Below the pieces are notes generated by a model that saw nothing but the letters and a program-made list of their open reading frames with translations, searched no databases and had not been told where the DNA came from. A program made the position numbers and the translations under genes. DNA of 38,054 bases from a virus. Location of the stretch: positions 1-38,054 of IMG/VR virus record IMGVR_UViG_3300007344_000076. One strand, written 5' to 3'. Shown piece after piece: positions 18,038-25,081 of the stretch; positions within the stretch are counted from its first letter, which is position 1; each line of letters starts with the position of its first letter.

Positions 18038-18843
18038 AGTTTCTGCTCAACGTCGAGACGGTACGCTGGGTCAGTTTGGTAGCGAGGGTCAGCAATGGCA
18101 CGGGCCAGCTCGGCGTTGGACCGAAAGCCTTTAGGTGCATTAGCTGCCTTCTTACCTGTCACCAGGGGAGCCTCGTTACCGTTGGCTGCCTTGTACCGAT
18201 TGGACAGGGCCTCCACCGCATAACGGATGGCTGCGGGGTTACCGCTGTTGGTGACTTGGTTGTAGTTCTGGATCTCTGCTGGGTCCAGATTCTGAGCGGC
18301 CCATTGGACCATCTCACCATAAGCCTCAGCACCTCCAGCCTGCTGGATAATAGCGTTCTGCTCTTGCTGGGAGAGGGCCTGCTGCTGGGCCTGCTGGGAG
18401 GTCTTGGTATAGAACTCCATGTACTGTTTGATCAGGTCTTTCTGATCCATCTTGGACAGCTGCTCCAAGGTCTCCTCAGTCAGCTCACCAGTCTCAGTGT
18501 ACTGCTTGGCTGCATCGTTGAAGACTTCGGGGGCCTCGTAGTCAGGCTCTTCTTCTGGTGTCTCCTCAGAGGCCTCTGGCTGCTCCTCTACGGGCTCTTC
18601 AGTGTCTTCAGGTGTCTTCTCACCTAACTTCTTCTGAAGCTCCAGGTAGGCCTTCTCAAGCTCAGCTGGTGTTTTGAACTTACCAGCGAGAGGCTCAGCC
18701 TCTGCCTCTTTCTGTTCGAAGTTACGGAGTCGATCCTCAGCCTCAGCAGCTGCGATCTTCTCCCCAACCTCTAGTGCTTTAGCCTCAGCCTCAGCTTGTG
18801 AGGTGTCAGCTTCATCGAATGGATTGAACTCGGTGGTGGCCAT
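18013..18843 (-). CDS. Scaffolding / capsid assembly protein (gp9-like)
   Basis: 276 residues; T7 gp9 is 307. It is strongly acidic and helical, with a Glu/Pro-rich centre (residues 75-105) and a Gln-rich stretch (SQQAQQQALSQQEQ). The C-terminal third is more basic (NRYKAANGNEAPLVTGKKAA), as in podoviral scaffolds that bind the capsid inner face through the C-terminus. It lies between the small 75-residue gene and the capsid gene. The leader (CCTATCACTAATCT before ATG) has no Shine-Dalgarno. The role is assigned from composition, length and order. Confidence 0.9.
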   Translation of the reverse strand: MATTEFNPFDEADTSQAEAEAKALEVGEKIAAAEAEDRLRNFEQKEAEAEPLAGKFKTPAELEKAYLELQKKLGEKTPEDTEEPVEEQPEASEETPEEEPDYEAPEVFNDAAKQYTETGELTEETLEQLSKMDQKDLIKQYMEFYTKTSQQAQQQALSQQEQNAIIQQAGGAEAYGEMVQWAAQNLDPAEIQNYNQVTNSGNPAAIRYAVEALSNRYKAANGNEAPLVTGKKAANAPKGFRSNAELARAIADPRYQTDPAYRLDVEQKLARSGDLL

Positions 18844-18846
18844 AGA

Positions 18847-19074
18847 TTAGTGATAGGTGGTAGTGACATTACCGAAGGTGGGGCGGGTAACCTTCTTCTT
18901 CGGTGAATACTTGTTCTCATCAGGCTGGGAGGTACCAGTCACCTCGGTGGTGATCTCCTGGGTTACCTCTTTCTCTGTTACATCACGCTCGATAGCGATG
19001 GGCTCGACTCCCTTATCAAAGGTACCGTCAGAGTTCCTCGCTCGGCGGCGGGGCTTCCTGCTGGGCTCCGGCAT
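18847..19074 (-). CDS. Small basic/Thr-rich protein between portal and scaffold
   Basis: 75 residues. The N-terminus is very basic (RKPRRRARNSDGTF) and the middle is Thr/Glu-rich. Many phages have a small head-region protein with a similar 'R.R..DGTF' start, but I know of no firm function. The gene overlaps the portal 3' end by 47 nt and stops 3 nt before the scaffold gene, so it sits in the head-assembly operon and is probably translated by coupling. No T7 counterpart is recognised. Confidence 0.65.
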   Translation of the reverse strand: MPEPSRKPRRRARNSDGTFDKGVEPIAIERDVTEKEVTQEITTEVTGTSQPDENKYSPKKKVTRPTFGNVTTTYH

Positions 19075-20686
19075 CTTGTTGCTGCTCCATTAGTTGTTTG
19101 GTCATTGCCTCACCCATAGGAGACTTAGCCAGTTGGCCAGCCTGTCCGATGAGGGCTTGTTGTGTAGCATCCTGCTTCATCTGATCCATCTCCTGGCCCA
19201 TCTGCTCCTCAGTCTTAACGAGGCCGAGGGCGTCGATACCAGAGGATGCTGCCAGGCGTTTGATGAACTCACCTGCATTGAGGTACTGGGCCATAGCCTC
19301 AGGACCCATGCCTTGGGCGATGGTTTGGACGAACTGGATGAGGGCTTCCCTGTCCTGGCCACGGCCAATGCCGTAGAGACCAGCCACCACCGTAGGCATA
19401 ATGAGGCCTTTGGGGAGGGAGGGGAGTGCCTTGGAACGCTGCAATAGATGCAGCTTCCGATTGAGGTAGGGCTTGAGCAGCTCTGTGGTGAGTGATCCGA
19501 AGATCCCACCCAGCTGTTCGTTCAGCTCCTGCTGTGTTGCTTGGACCTCCATCGCTGTGGTCCGTTCAGACTGGCGTACCTGTAGCACCAGGAAGGCATC
19601 AGACAGGCGCTGGGTAAGGCTCTGGACCATCTCCATCACCGTACGGAAGTCAGCTGTCTTGCCCACCTGGACCACTGCCACGTCATCAGGACGGCCTTGG
19701 ATGATGGATCCGTTCTGTGCTAGGGCCAGGGCCTGTGGCTTGGTTGTAGCTGATGGGGACACCAGGAACACAACCTTAGCAGCTGCTGCTGATCCCTCGA
19801 CCATGGCCTTCATCAGGGCCTCAAGGGAGCGTAGGTCGCCAAGGAACTCCTCGACACGGCCACGCCCATAGGATTCACCATCCACCACGTTGAAGCGGAG
19901 GGGCATCCAGGGGCTGAACTTGAGAGGGGAGGATGACCTGGATCCGGGGATCTCCTTGCCATCACACTCCTGTACCCAGTGATGTTGACCATCTCTCAGC
20001 TGGACATAAGTGTAGACCTCAGCAGACTCAGTATCGCTGTGTCGCTTACCACTGCCAGCTACGCCCATCTTAGGGCCGTCCTCACCTACAGCATTAGAGT
20101 CTTTGATCTTACCATCAGCAGCTAGATCTGCTGTCTGGAACTCCTTAGGGAGCAGAGATCTGTCTACGATCTCTTTGGTTACGATCTCGATTACGTTACC
20201 GTCTCCGTCTCTGTTGATGACGAAGCGGTCAAGTGGATAAACCTTCAGGCTTTTCTTCCCTGCATACAGTAGTGCATTGCCAGTGATGATCAGATGCTTC
20301 ACGGCAGCCGTCAGCTGTACACGGTCTGTGGTCTCAGAGATCTGTTGCATGACCACCCTCTCCATCTTGGCTAGGGATAGGTCAATCTCAGCTCGGACCT
20401 GCTCACCGTCCAGCTCTGGTACTTTAGCCAGCTCTGCATCGTTGATCTGCAGCTTAAAGAAGCTTGTGTTGATTGGGAATAGGCTCAGCATCAGCTTAGA
20501 GCTGAGCACGTTTACGCCTTTAGCTCCCACTGATTGATAGGGGCTGTGTAGCCTACCACCATCACTCAACCCATCCTCTGTGAGAAGGTAGGGAAGAGTG
20601 AGGGCAGCACACTCACGGCCCGTGTCCAGGAAGTCCTCACGCTCACTGCGGAGCGCTTGGTACCTGGCCATTGCGGGCTCTTTCAT
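19028..20686 (-). CDS. Portal (head-tail connector) protein, gp8-like
   Basis: 552 residues against 536 in T7 gp8. The N-terminus has the usual helical start (ARYQALRSEREDFLDTGRECAALTLPYLL), followed by SVGAKGVNVLSSKLMLSLFP, a conserved portal segment. The centre has YTYVQLRDGQHHWVQ and MPLRFNVVDGESYGRGRVEEFLGDL, the wing/stem signature of this family. The C-terminus is Gln-rich and probably lines the barrel. Twelve copies are expected at the packaging vertex. The leader CATCCCTACCTAAA before ATG lacks a Shine-Dalgarno sequence. Confidence 0.96.
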   Translation of the reverse strand: MKEPAMARYQALRSEREDFLDTGRECAALTLPYLLTEDGLSDGGRLHSPYQSVGAKGVNVLSSKLMLSLFPINTSFFKLQINDAELAKVPELDGEQVRAEIDLSLAKMERVVMQQISETTDRVQLTAAVKHLIITGNALLYAGKKSLKVYPLDRFVINRDGDGNVIEIVTKEIVDRSLLPKEFQTADLAADGKIKDSNAVGEDGPKMGVAGSGKRHSDTESAEVYTYVQLRDGQHHWVQECDGKEIPGSRSSSPLKFSPWMPLRFNVVDGESYGRGRVEEFLGDLRSLEALMKAMVEGSAAAAKVVFLVSPSATTKPQALALAQNGSIIQGRPDDVAVVQVGKTADFRTVMEMVQSLTQRLSDAFLVLQVRQSERTTAMEVQATQQELNEQLGGIFGSLTTELLKPYLNRKLHLLQRSKALPSLPKGLIMPTVVAGLYGIGRGQDREALIQFVQTIAQGMGPEAMAQYLNAGEFIKRLAASSGIDALGLVKTEEQMGQEMDQMKQDATQQALIGQAGQLAKSPMGEAMTKQLMEQQQDAGAQQEAPPPSEEL

Positions 20687-20687
20687 T

Positions 20688-20975
20688 TTAGGTAGGGATG
20701 TTCAGTGTTCCGGGCTTCTTACCACCAGGACGGAGAGCGTCCCCTGTGTTGAGGGGAATTGTTAGGGCTCCAGCTCCTGAGGATTGCTGCTGTTGTTGTT
20801 GACGCTTACTCTTTGCACCCTTGACCTTGGCACCCTCAGTGTCGTTGTCCACAAATGTCGGTGGTGGCAACGGAGTTTCCTGAGGGGGAAGCGGCGGTGG
20901 TGGTGGAGCTACTGGAGCCGGTGGTGGTGGCTCGGGTGATTTGGGCATCTTAGCGCCCCCTCCTCCCATACACAT
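20688..20975 (-). CDS. Small Pro-rich virion protein, T7 gp6.7-like
   Basis: 95 residues, with a poly-proline segment (residues 14-40), a DTEGAKVKGAKSKR stretch, and the ending GTLNIPT. T7 gp6.7, a virion protein ejected early, also starts with MC, carries 'DTEGTEV.GRK' and lies just before portal. That likeness and the position support the call. A good Shine-Dalgarno (AGGAG, 8 nt before ATG) is present, unlike the portal gene. The C-terminal LNIPT is shared with the next gene upstream, so the two may bind the same partner. Confidence 0.7.
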   Translation of the reverse strand: MCMGGGGAKMPKSPEPPPPAPVAPPPPPLPPQETPLPPPTFVDNDTEGAKVKGAKSKRQQQQQQSSGAGALTIPLNTGDALRPGGKKPGTLNIPT

Positions 20976-20985
20976 AGTTAATCTC

Positions 20986-21351
20986 CTAAGTTGGTATGTT
21001 TAGTTGGCTATCACCTACATTAGTAGATGATGTGGATGATAAGGTGGGGATGTTCAATGCAGTGGGTCTGGTTTTACCAGTACTACCACCACCGCCAATA
21101 GATTTACCAGACTTCTTAGTCTGGGCAGCAGCATACTGCTCCTGTGATGTTTTGACTAGACTTGGCGTAGGAACGGGTTGGGCTTGTGGTTTTGACTCAG
21201 GACCGTTGTTATCCCGTGGCTGATCTTTAGCGCGATCAAAGAGTGGGAATCCCAGACCATCTGTTTGAATCACCCCATCAACCCTTCGGAACTTTTCAAA
21301 CTGACCATCACTCGTACCGCCGTCCATTCCTGGGCGGCCTGCTTGACACAT
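20986..21351 (-). CDS. Small virion / tail-assembly protein, T7 gp7.3-like
   Basis: 121 residues. It starts MCQAGRPGMDGG, has a Gln/Pro-rich middle, a SGKSIGGGGSTGK linker, then two copies of a TALNIPT / SQLNIPT-type motif, the second at the exact C-terminus. It lies immediately upstream of the gp6.7-like gene and two genes before portal, as gp7.3 does in T7. GGAGG lies 8 nt before the ATG. The function (ejected protein or tail-assembly factor) comes from position and low-complexity style, not from clear homology. Confidence 0.6.
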   Translation of the reverse strand: MCQAGRPGMDGGTSDGQFEKFRRVDGVIQTDGLGFPLFDRAKDQPRDNNGPESKPQAQPVPTPSLVKTSQEQYAAAQTKKSGKSIGGGGSTGKTRPTALNIPTLSSTSSTNVGDSQLNIPT

Positions 21352-21555
21352 TTAAGGTTCCTCCATTTTACTTAGGATGTAATCCACCACTGAGCGCTGA
21401 CCAGATCGATACATAATCTGTTCAATGCTATCATTCGGTGATGGGGTGACGAGTGGATAGAGATCCTCCAGCTCCTTTCCAAGCCGCTCTAGGGCAGGCT
21501 CAGTGCCAAAGACATCTTGTTCTGTGAGGTTAGCCATATTGCGGTAGGTTGACAT
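21352..21555 (-). CDS. Conserved-looking small protein, function unknown
   Basis: 67 residues, acidic, with no motif I recognise. Starting at 21555 puts GAGG 6 nt before the ATG and overlaps the upstream ferritin-like gene by 26 nt. An internal ATG at 21537 (MANLTEQ) lacks such a site, so the longer form is preferred. It stops directly before the gp7.3-like gene, at the border between the nucleotide module and the virion block. A head-assembly or host-interaction role is possible; nothing in the sequence decides. Confidence 0.65.
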   Translation of the reverse strand: MSTYRNMANLTEQDVFGTEPALERLGKELEDLYPLVTPSPNDSIEQIMYRSGQRSVVDYILSKMEEP

Positions 21556-22249
21556 TACTTGCCTCGAAGAATGCAGGCATCCTGGCTCGCTGTGTTTCAG
21601 CTAAACCCTCAGCCTTGCCGTTGCGGTACAGACTATCGGACTGCTTGATCCAGAAGTCTTTGTCCAGGTACCTGTCCTCAGAGGTCCCCAACCCATCCAT
21701 TACCCAGGCAACAGTGGCCCGGCGTAGCTTGTCAAGGTTGGGGGTGGACTTATAGCCGAGATCATGGGCGACCATGCCGTGGATGGCCACGTGCGTCTGC
21801 TCGTCCCTACTGATGTCGGAAGCCACGGTTCTAATACCGATGTCTCCATTGAAACGGAAGAAGGGTAACAGAACGAAGAACACCGACCTTTCGAGGATCG
21901 CCGTCTTAAGGATCGGATGCTCCGGCGCAGCGAGCCAGGTATCTCGAATGTTGCGAGCCTCTCTCTCGGCACGCTCATCGCTGCCGTGTACATCAACAAT
22001 GTACTGGAGAGCAAGATCGTGCTTATCCTCATCTTTCATGTTGGATAGTAGGGCAGGGATGACACCTGGGTCATCAGGGAGATCTCTCTCCAATCCCTGG
22101 GCTAGCATCTCCTTCACAGGGAGCTCCAAGGTGCGGAGAGCTAAGGCTCGAAACAGAGCAGCCTCAGCCCCATCTTTAACCAGACCCTTGTCTACAGCGA
22201 CAGGCGTCCAAGTACGCTTGCGTGAAATTACTTTAGTGTAGCTCGACAT
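21530..22249 (-). CDS. nrdB: Ferritin-like di-iron protein: probable class I ribonucleotide reductase beta subunit
   Basis: 239 residues from the ATG at 22249. The candidate metal ligands fall in the R2/ferritin order: Glu42 (RTLEL), Glu74 and His77 (DEDKH), Glu120 (ILERS), Glu150 and His153 (ISRDEQTH). ISRDEQTH closely matches the second EXXH helix of R2 proteins. The usual radical Tyr, four residues after the first His, appears to be Leu81, with Tyr83 nearby, so the cofactor may be unusual. The protein is shorter than E. coli NrdB (375). It overlaps the endolysin 3' end by 22 nt and is separated from the alpha gene only by that endolysin. It could instead be another ferritin-like enzyme, but the nearby alpha subunit keeps the class I Tyr pair. 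Confidence 0.72.
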   Translation of the reverse strand: MSSYTKVISRKRTWTPVAVDKGLVKDGAEAALFRALALRTLELPVKEMLAQGLERDLPDDPGVIPALLSNMKDEDKHDLALQYIVDVHGSDERAEREARNIRDTWLAAPEHPILKTAILERSVFFVLLPFFRFNGDIGIRTVASDISRDEQTHVAIHGMVAHDLGYKSTPNLDKLRRATVAWVMDGLGTSEDRYLDKDFWIKQSDSLYRNGKAEGLAETQRARMPAFFEASNVNLPQYG

Positions 22250-22764
22250 TGTTTTACGATCAGTCTTTCGTTGTGGTTTGCATAAGCGTAAGGGCCAATC
22301 CATGAGCCAAGCCCAGCCTCATTTAGGAGGATGATAGCTAGCTTGTCTTGGAGCTCAGGGGTGAACTTATCGTCCAGACTGATGTTGTGCCTCCTTACTA
22401 AACTGGCCAGGGTACGGCCAATGAATTGATAGCGACCCACAGCATGGAGCCGTCTCTGGTCCAGCCACTGCTGGTTGGTCAGGGTACGATCGTCATACTG
22501 TAAAGCCATGATCTCACCTACAGTCTTGTCAGTGAGGTTCTCTCCTGGGTAAAGCCCGGAGAAGTGACCACTATAACCAAGGACACCATGACCACCCTTG
22601 ATACCTATCTGATTGACGGCATTATAGGAGCCTACGGGATCACTTTCATATTTTCCAATGACGTCTAGGGCATCCCTGCAAATAGAATTATGGGAAAAAG
22701 CAGGGAACTGTAGCCACAAAAAAAGGGGGGCCACAAGAGCCCCCCAAAGTGTATTCAGTTTCAT
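22228..22764 (-). CDS. Exported endolysin, lambda-R-like lytic transglycosylase
   Basis: 178 residues from the ATG at 22764, which overlaps the reductase stop (TAATG). The N-terminus is a signal peptide or signal anchor (MKLNTLWGALVAPLFLWLQF, then PAFSHNS). The mature part shows IGKYES with a likely catalytic Glu, LTDKTVGEIMALQ, HAVGRYQFIGRTL and FTPELQDKLAIILL. This is close in pattern to GH104/lambda R transglycosylases (GAGRYQLL) and unlike the T7 gp3.5 amidase. Role: peptidoglycan cleavage at lysis, with secretion by the host Sec system. The first codons contain an intrinsic terminator hairpin, so expression may need antitermination or a promoter further down. Confidence 0.8.
   Translation of the reverse strand: MKLNTLWGALVAPLFLWLQFPAFSHNSICRDALDVIGKYESDPVGSYNAVNQIGIKGGHGVLGYSGHFSGLYPGENLTDKTVGEIMALQYDDRTLTNQQWLDQRRLHAVGRYQFIGRTLASLVRRHNISLDDKFTPELQDKLAIILLNEAGLGSWIGPYAYANHNERLIVKQCRATLK
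22718..22745 (-). terminator. Strong intrinsic terminator inside the endolysin signal-peptide codons
   Basis: Minus strand: GGGGGGC, 7-nt loop TCTTGTG, GCCCCCC, then seven Ts. That is a seven-pair all-G/C stem with an immediate U-tract, a textbook rho-independent terminator for leftward transcription. It begins 19 nt downstream of the reductase alpha stop and lies in codons 7-16 of the endolysin. The opposite strand lacks a T-run, so it should act in one direction only. It is the only such structure I find on the minus strand. Confidence 0.8.
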
Positions 22765-24140
22765 TATTCGGCACAGCTTGAGCATATTCCATCATCAAAA
22801 TTAAAGATATCAGCGTACTCCTCATCCATGATGGAGCTGGCATCATCCTTACGGAGGGTGTCAGGCATCACCTGGAGAGCATAGTAGAGGGAGGTCTGCG
22901 GACTGCAGAGCCAGTCTTGGATGAAGGCCTCATCATAGGTAACTACATCACTCCAGCTGTTGAAGCTGTAGCCATGGAAGAGACCAGTCAGGTGGAATGT
23001 TCTGACGATCTCATCAGCCACCAGTTTGTAGGCTTCCCAGCCAACCTCTGAGGCGATCTCCACATCACCGTAGGAGAAGCTCTCAACACCAAAGGTACCT
23101 GAGTCTCTGTCTACTTCACGAGCAATGGGTGGGGCAATCTCAGGGCAGGTGGTGTTCCCTCTGAGGTCGGTGTATCGGTACGAGCAGCTGGCTGTTGGGG
23201 CGATGGTGAATGCACGGTCCATCTTGTGATACCGAGCAACAGAAGAAGCACTAGCCACGGCGCAAACAAACCCCCGAGCAAGACACACAGCAGGTGTCTG
23301 TTCCAGTTCGTCATTACCAAGGTTGACTTCCCGAAGGGCTTCACCGAACGCTGCATAAGACACACCATGATAGCTTAGGAAATTAGCCAGGCCCAGAAGT
23401 CCGAGGCCCACCTGACGGTCCTCTTCATGATGGAGGTACTCACCGGAGTCCGAGACGCCTGTCTTGCTATGGAGCTCGCACAGCTGGGACATACCTCGAT
23501 TGAAAGCGGGCACGAGGTCATCGATTTCGCAGGCACCAAGATTAACGTGCTCGAGTAGGCAAGTTCCTCGTGACCGCAAGTAAATTTCAAGGCACACGTT
23601 CCCGTAGATTCTCTCACCACTGGGATCGTACTTAACTTTATTGAGCCAGATGTCTCCGGCTTGAATGCCTTTAAGAATTTCTTGCTTGAAATATTCTGGC
23701 GTCTGGTTCCACCACTCTTCAGTGATGTCCAGACACTTTTTAATCCAGGGAAGTTCATGACGGGGAGCGGTAACAAATTCACGGGCATCGGGGTGGTTGA
23801 GGTCTAGGTGAGCAACCACTGCTCCATTCTTGTAAACACCACCGCGACGGAGAATTTCATTGAGGGTGGAGTAGATCTTTGCGAAGGAAACTGGGCCACT
23901 AGCCACAAGGCCCTTTCCATTCTCCTGCCCACGGGGGCGGAGCTTAGACAGGTGAACAGCGCAGCCCGCTCCATAGCGGAGAGCATGGGACACGAATCGC
24001 CAAGAGGCTTCAATTCCATTGGGTCCTTCCATTGTGTCTTCAACTACGAAGACGGTGCATGATACTGGCAGGCGGGACTCACGATTGTCCAGCCAAGATT
24101 GAACCCGGCCAGTGCGGGCGATGAGCTGCTTCTCAGTCAT
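22764..24140 (-). CDS. nrdA: Ribonucleotide reductase catalytic (alpha) subunit, class I type
   Basis: 458 residues. Active-site residues are present: Cys28 (VSCTVF), Asn181-Cys183-Glu185 (NVCLE) and the partner Cys194 in CLLEHVNLGA. The C-terminus has Tyr419-Tyr420 in TSLYYALQ, matching the Tyr pair of class I radical transfer, then a CSSC tail (453-456) for reduction by thioredoxin. The N-terminus is very short: no ATP cone and about 200 residues missing relative to E. coli NrdA. Such cyanophage enzymes have often been labelled B12-dependent class II; the Tyr pair argues for class I. The ATG overlaps the MazG-like stop, and a phage thioredoxin is encoded at 27.9 kb. Role: dNTP supply from host ribonucleotides. 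Confidence 0.92.
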   Translation of the reverse strand: MTEKQLIARTGRVQSWLDNRESRLPVSCTVFVVEDTMEGPNGIEASWRFVSHALRYGAGCAVHLSKLRPRGQENGKGLVASGPVSFAKIYSTLNEILRRGGVYKNGAVVAHLDLNHPDAREFVTAPRHELPWIKKCLDITEEWWNQTPEYFKQEILKGIQAGDIWLNKVKYDPSGERIYGNVCLEIYLRSRGTCLLEHVNLGACEIDDLVPAFNRGMSQLCELHSKTGVSDSGEYLHHEEDRQVGLGLLGLANFLSYHGVSYAAFGEALREVNLGNDELEQTPAVCLARGFVCAVASASSVARYHKMDRAFTIAPTASCSYRYTDLRGNTTCPEIAPPIAREVDRDSGTFGVESFSYGDVEIASEVGWEAYKLVADEIVRTFHLTGLFHGYSFNSWSDVVTYDEAFIQDWLCSPQTSLYYALQVMPDTLRKDDASSIMDEEYADIFNFDDGICSSCAE

Positions 24141-24453
24141 TTAGTAGGTCTTCGAGGTAAGGTGGTTTGTAGTTTGATCCCTTTAGGACCTTCCCGTCTT
24201 CACGCCTGAGAGGCTTTCCGTCAACGAGTTTAGATAGGTTGGAGGCATACACCCTATCCAAGGCTTCATCCAGCTCCCAGCCCCTTGCAGCGGCATACTG
24301 GAAGCATACATAGACGAGGTCGGCCAGCTCCTTCAGCTGTGCTTCCTCTGTCTCTTCGTCTAAGGCGTATTCCCACTCGGCATACTCCTCAGAGATCAGC
24401 CTCCTCTGCATGGCAAGGACATGTGCATCCTTCGACGCACATGGTTGCTCCAT
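24133..24453 (-). CDS. MazG-like nucleotide pyrophosphohydrolase
   Basis: 106 residues from an ATG at 24453; a later ATG at 24411 is a possible start. The sequence has the all-alpha NTP pyrophosphatase pattern: EEYAEWEYAL, then LKELADLVYVCFQYAAARGW with the E..D metal pair, and ASNLSKLVDGKPLRREDGK, seen in MazG-like and HisE-like phage proteins. Likely hydrolyses a non-canonical or specific (d)NTP to the monophosphate. It overlaps the upstream DUF3310 gene by 65 nt and the reductase gene by 8 nt, forming a nucleotide module. The substrate is unknown; cyanophage MazG proteins have also been linked to host (p)ppGpp, without clear proof. Confidence 0.8.
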   Translation of the reverse strand: MEQPCASKDAHVLAMQRRLISEEYAEWEYALDEETEEAQLKELADLVYVCFQYAAARGWELDEALDRVYASNLSKLVDGKPLRREDGKVLKGSNYKPPYLEDLLND

Positions 24454-24697
24454 TGTTGCTCTGAAGATCAGGGCTTGGCCCATCAGGTCGGGGTGCATGG
24501 ATCTCGGTTTGGATAAGTTTGTGGATGTAGGCTTGTGCTTTGAGCAGGTCGTCGAAGCGAGACTCCTCACTCTTGTTACCAGCTCGGCAGATGTACTTGA
24601 CAACATTGCCTTCCAGGAAGTTTAGATCCTGATCGACGATGAAGTCCCAAACTTGGATCTTACCAAGCTGATAGTGGTCGGGGTTCCATTTAGTCAT
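24389..24697 (-). CDS. DUF3310 / T7 gp1.7-like nucleotide-metabolism protein
   Basis: 102 residues. FLEGNVVKYICRAGNKSEESRFDDLLKAQAYIHKLI is the DUF3310 core (quoted in pieces: FLEGNVVKYICRAG, then DDLLKAQAYIHKLI). T7 gp1.7, a nucleotide kinase active on dGMP and dTMP, belongs to this group, so a role in dNTP metabolism is reasonable. The C-terminus adds a Cys/His cluster (CVEGCTCPCH) that may bind metal. The ATG overlaps the stop of the 54-residue gene upstream. Its neighbours, MazG-like and reductase, support the nucleotide context. Confidence 0.75.
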   Translation of the reverse strand: MTKWNPDHYQLGKIQVWDFIVDQDLNFLEGNVVKYICRAGNKSEESRFDDLLKAQAYIHKLIQTEIHAPRPDGPSPDLQSNNGATMCVEGCTCPCHAEEADL

Positions 24698-24858
24698 GAG
24701 TTCTCCAGTACATCGAGTTCATCAGTCACCTTCTGTAGGAAGGACTCCATCCAGGGTTCCCAGATGGTGGCCCTACAGGGGAGGCTGGTGTGGCGGTAGG
24801 CTTTCTTAGCGATCAAGGTGTGCTTGATATAAGAGAGCTCATTCTTCGTTAGTCTCAT
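24694..24858 (-). CDS. 54-residue protein, function unknown
   Basis: ATG at 24858, TGA overlapping the next ATG as ATGA. It encodes MRLTKNELSYIKHTLIAKKA and ends in a helical acidic stretch (FLQKVTDELDVLENS). It overlaps the end of the membrane-protein gene upstream by 20 nt and fills what would otherwise be a 141-nt gap in a region where genes abut. No family is recognised. Start and stop overlaps of the kind used throughout this operon are the main support. Confidence 0.65.
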   Translation of the reverse strand: MRLTKNELSYIKHTLIAKKAYRHTSLPCRATIWEPWMESFLQKVTDELDVLENS

Positions 24859-25081
24859 TTAAGTCTTTGCGGATTTGCTCGGCCATCTTGAGGTACTTGT
24901 TGGTGTTCCTCTTCATCCAGTAGACATCCCACTCAAGCCGAATGAGCATGGGAATCTTGATCAGCTCTAGTCGTACAGCAGCAATGAGGATGCAGCACAA
25001 CTCCTTAAACCAAGGGTCCAGCTCTGCGTAGAGCCAGCCCACTAGGACCAGGAGGATGGTGGGGTAGAGAATCAGGAGCAT
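24839..25081 (-). CDS. Small membrane protein, function unknown
   Basis: 80 residues. One clear transmembrane helix opens the protein (LLILYPTILLVLVGWLYAEL), a second hydrophobic stretch follows (LCCILIAAVRL), then a charged tail rich in Lys, Asn and Glu. The start overlaps the exonuclease stop by 10 nt. Membrane location is clear from composition. It could be a holin-like or inner-membrane host-takeover protein, but it lies far from the endolysin and nothing else supports that. Confidence 0.7.
   Translation of the reverse strand: MLLILYPTILLVLVGWLYAELDPWFKELCCILIAAVRLELIKIPMLIRLEWDVYWMKRNTNKYLKMAEQIRKDLNETNEE

Noticed and set aside
17944-18627. Plus-strand frame of 227 residues opposite scaffold, and a 206-residue one opposite primase-helicase (29172-29792)
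   Set aside because: Both are shadows of genes with recognisable function; no ribosome sites or operon context on the plus strand.
22764-24140. Class II (B12-dependent) ribonucleotide reductase
   Set aside because: The C-terminal Tyr-Tyr pair and a nearby R2-like protein argue for class I, although the short length resembles some class II enzymes.
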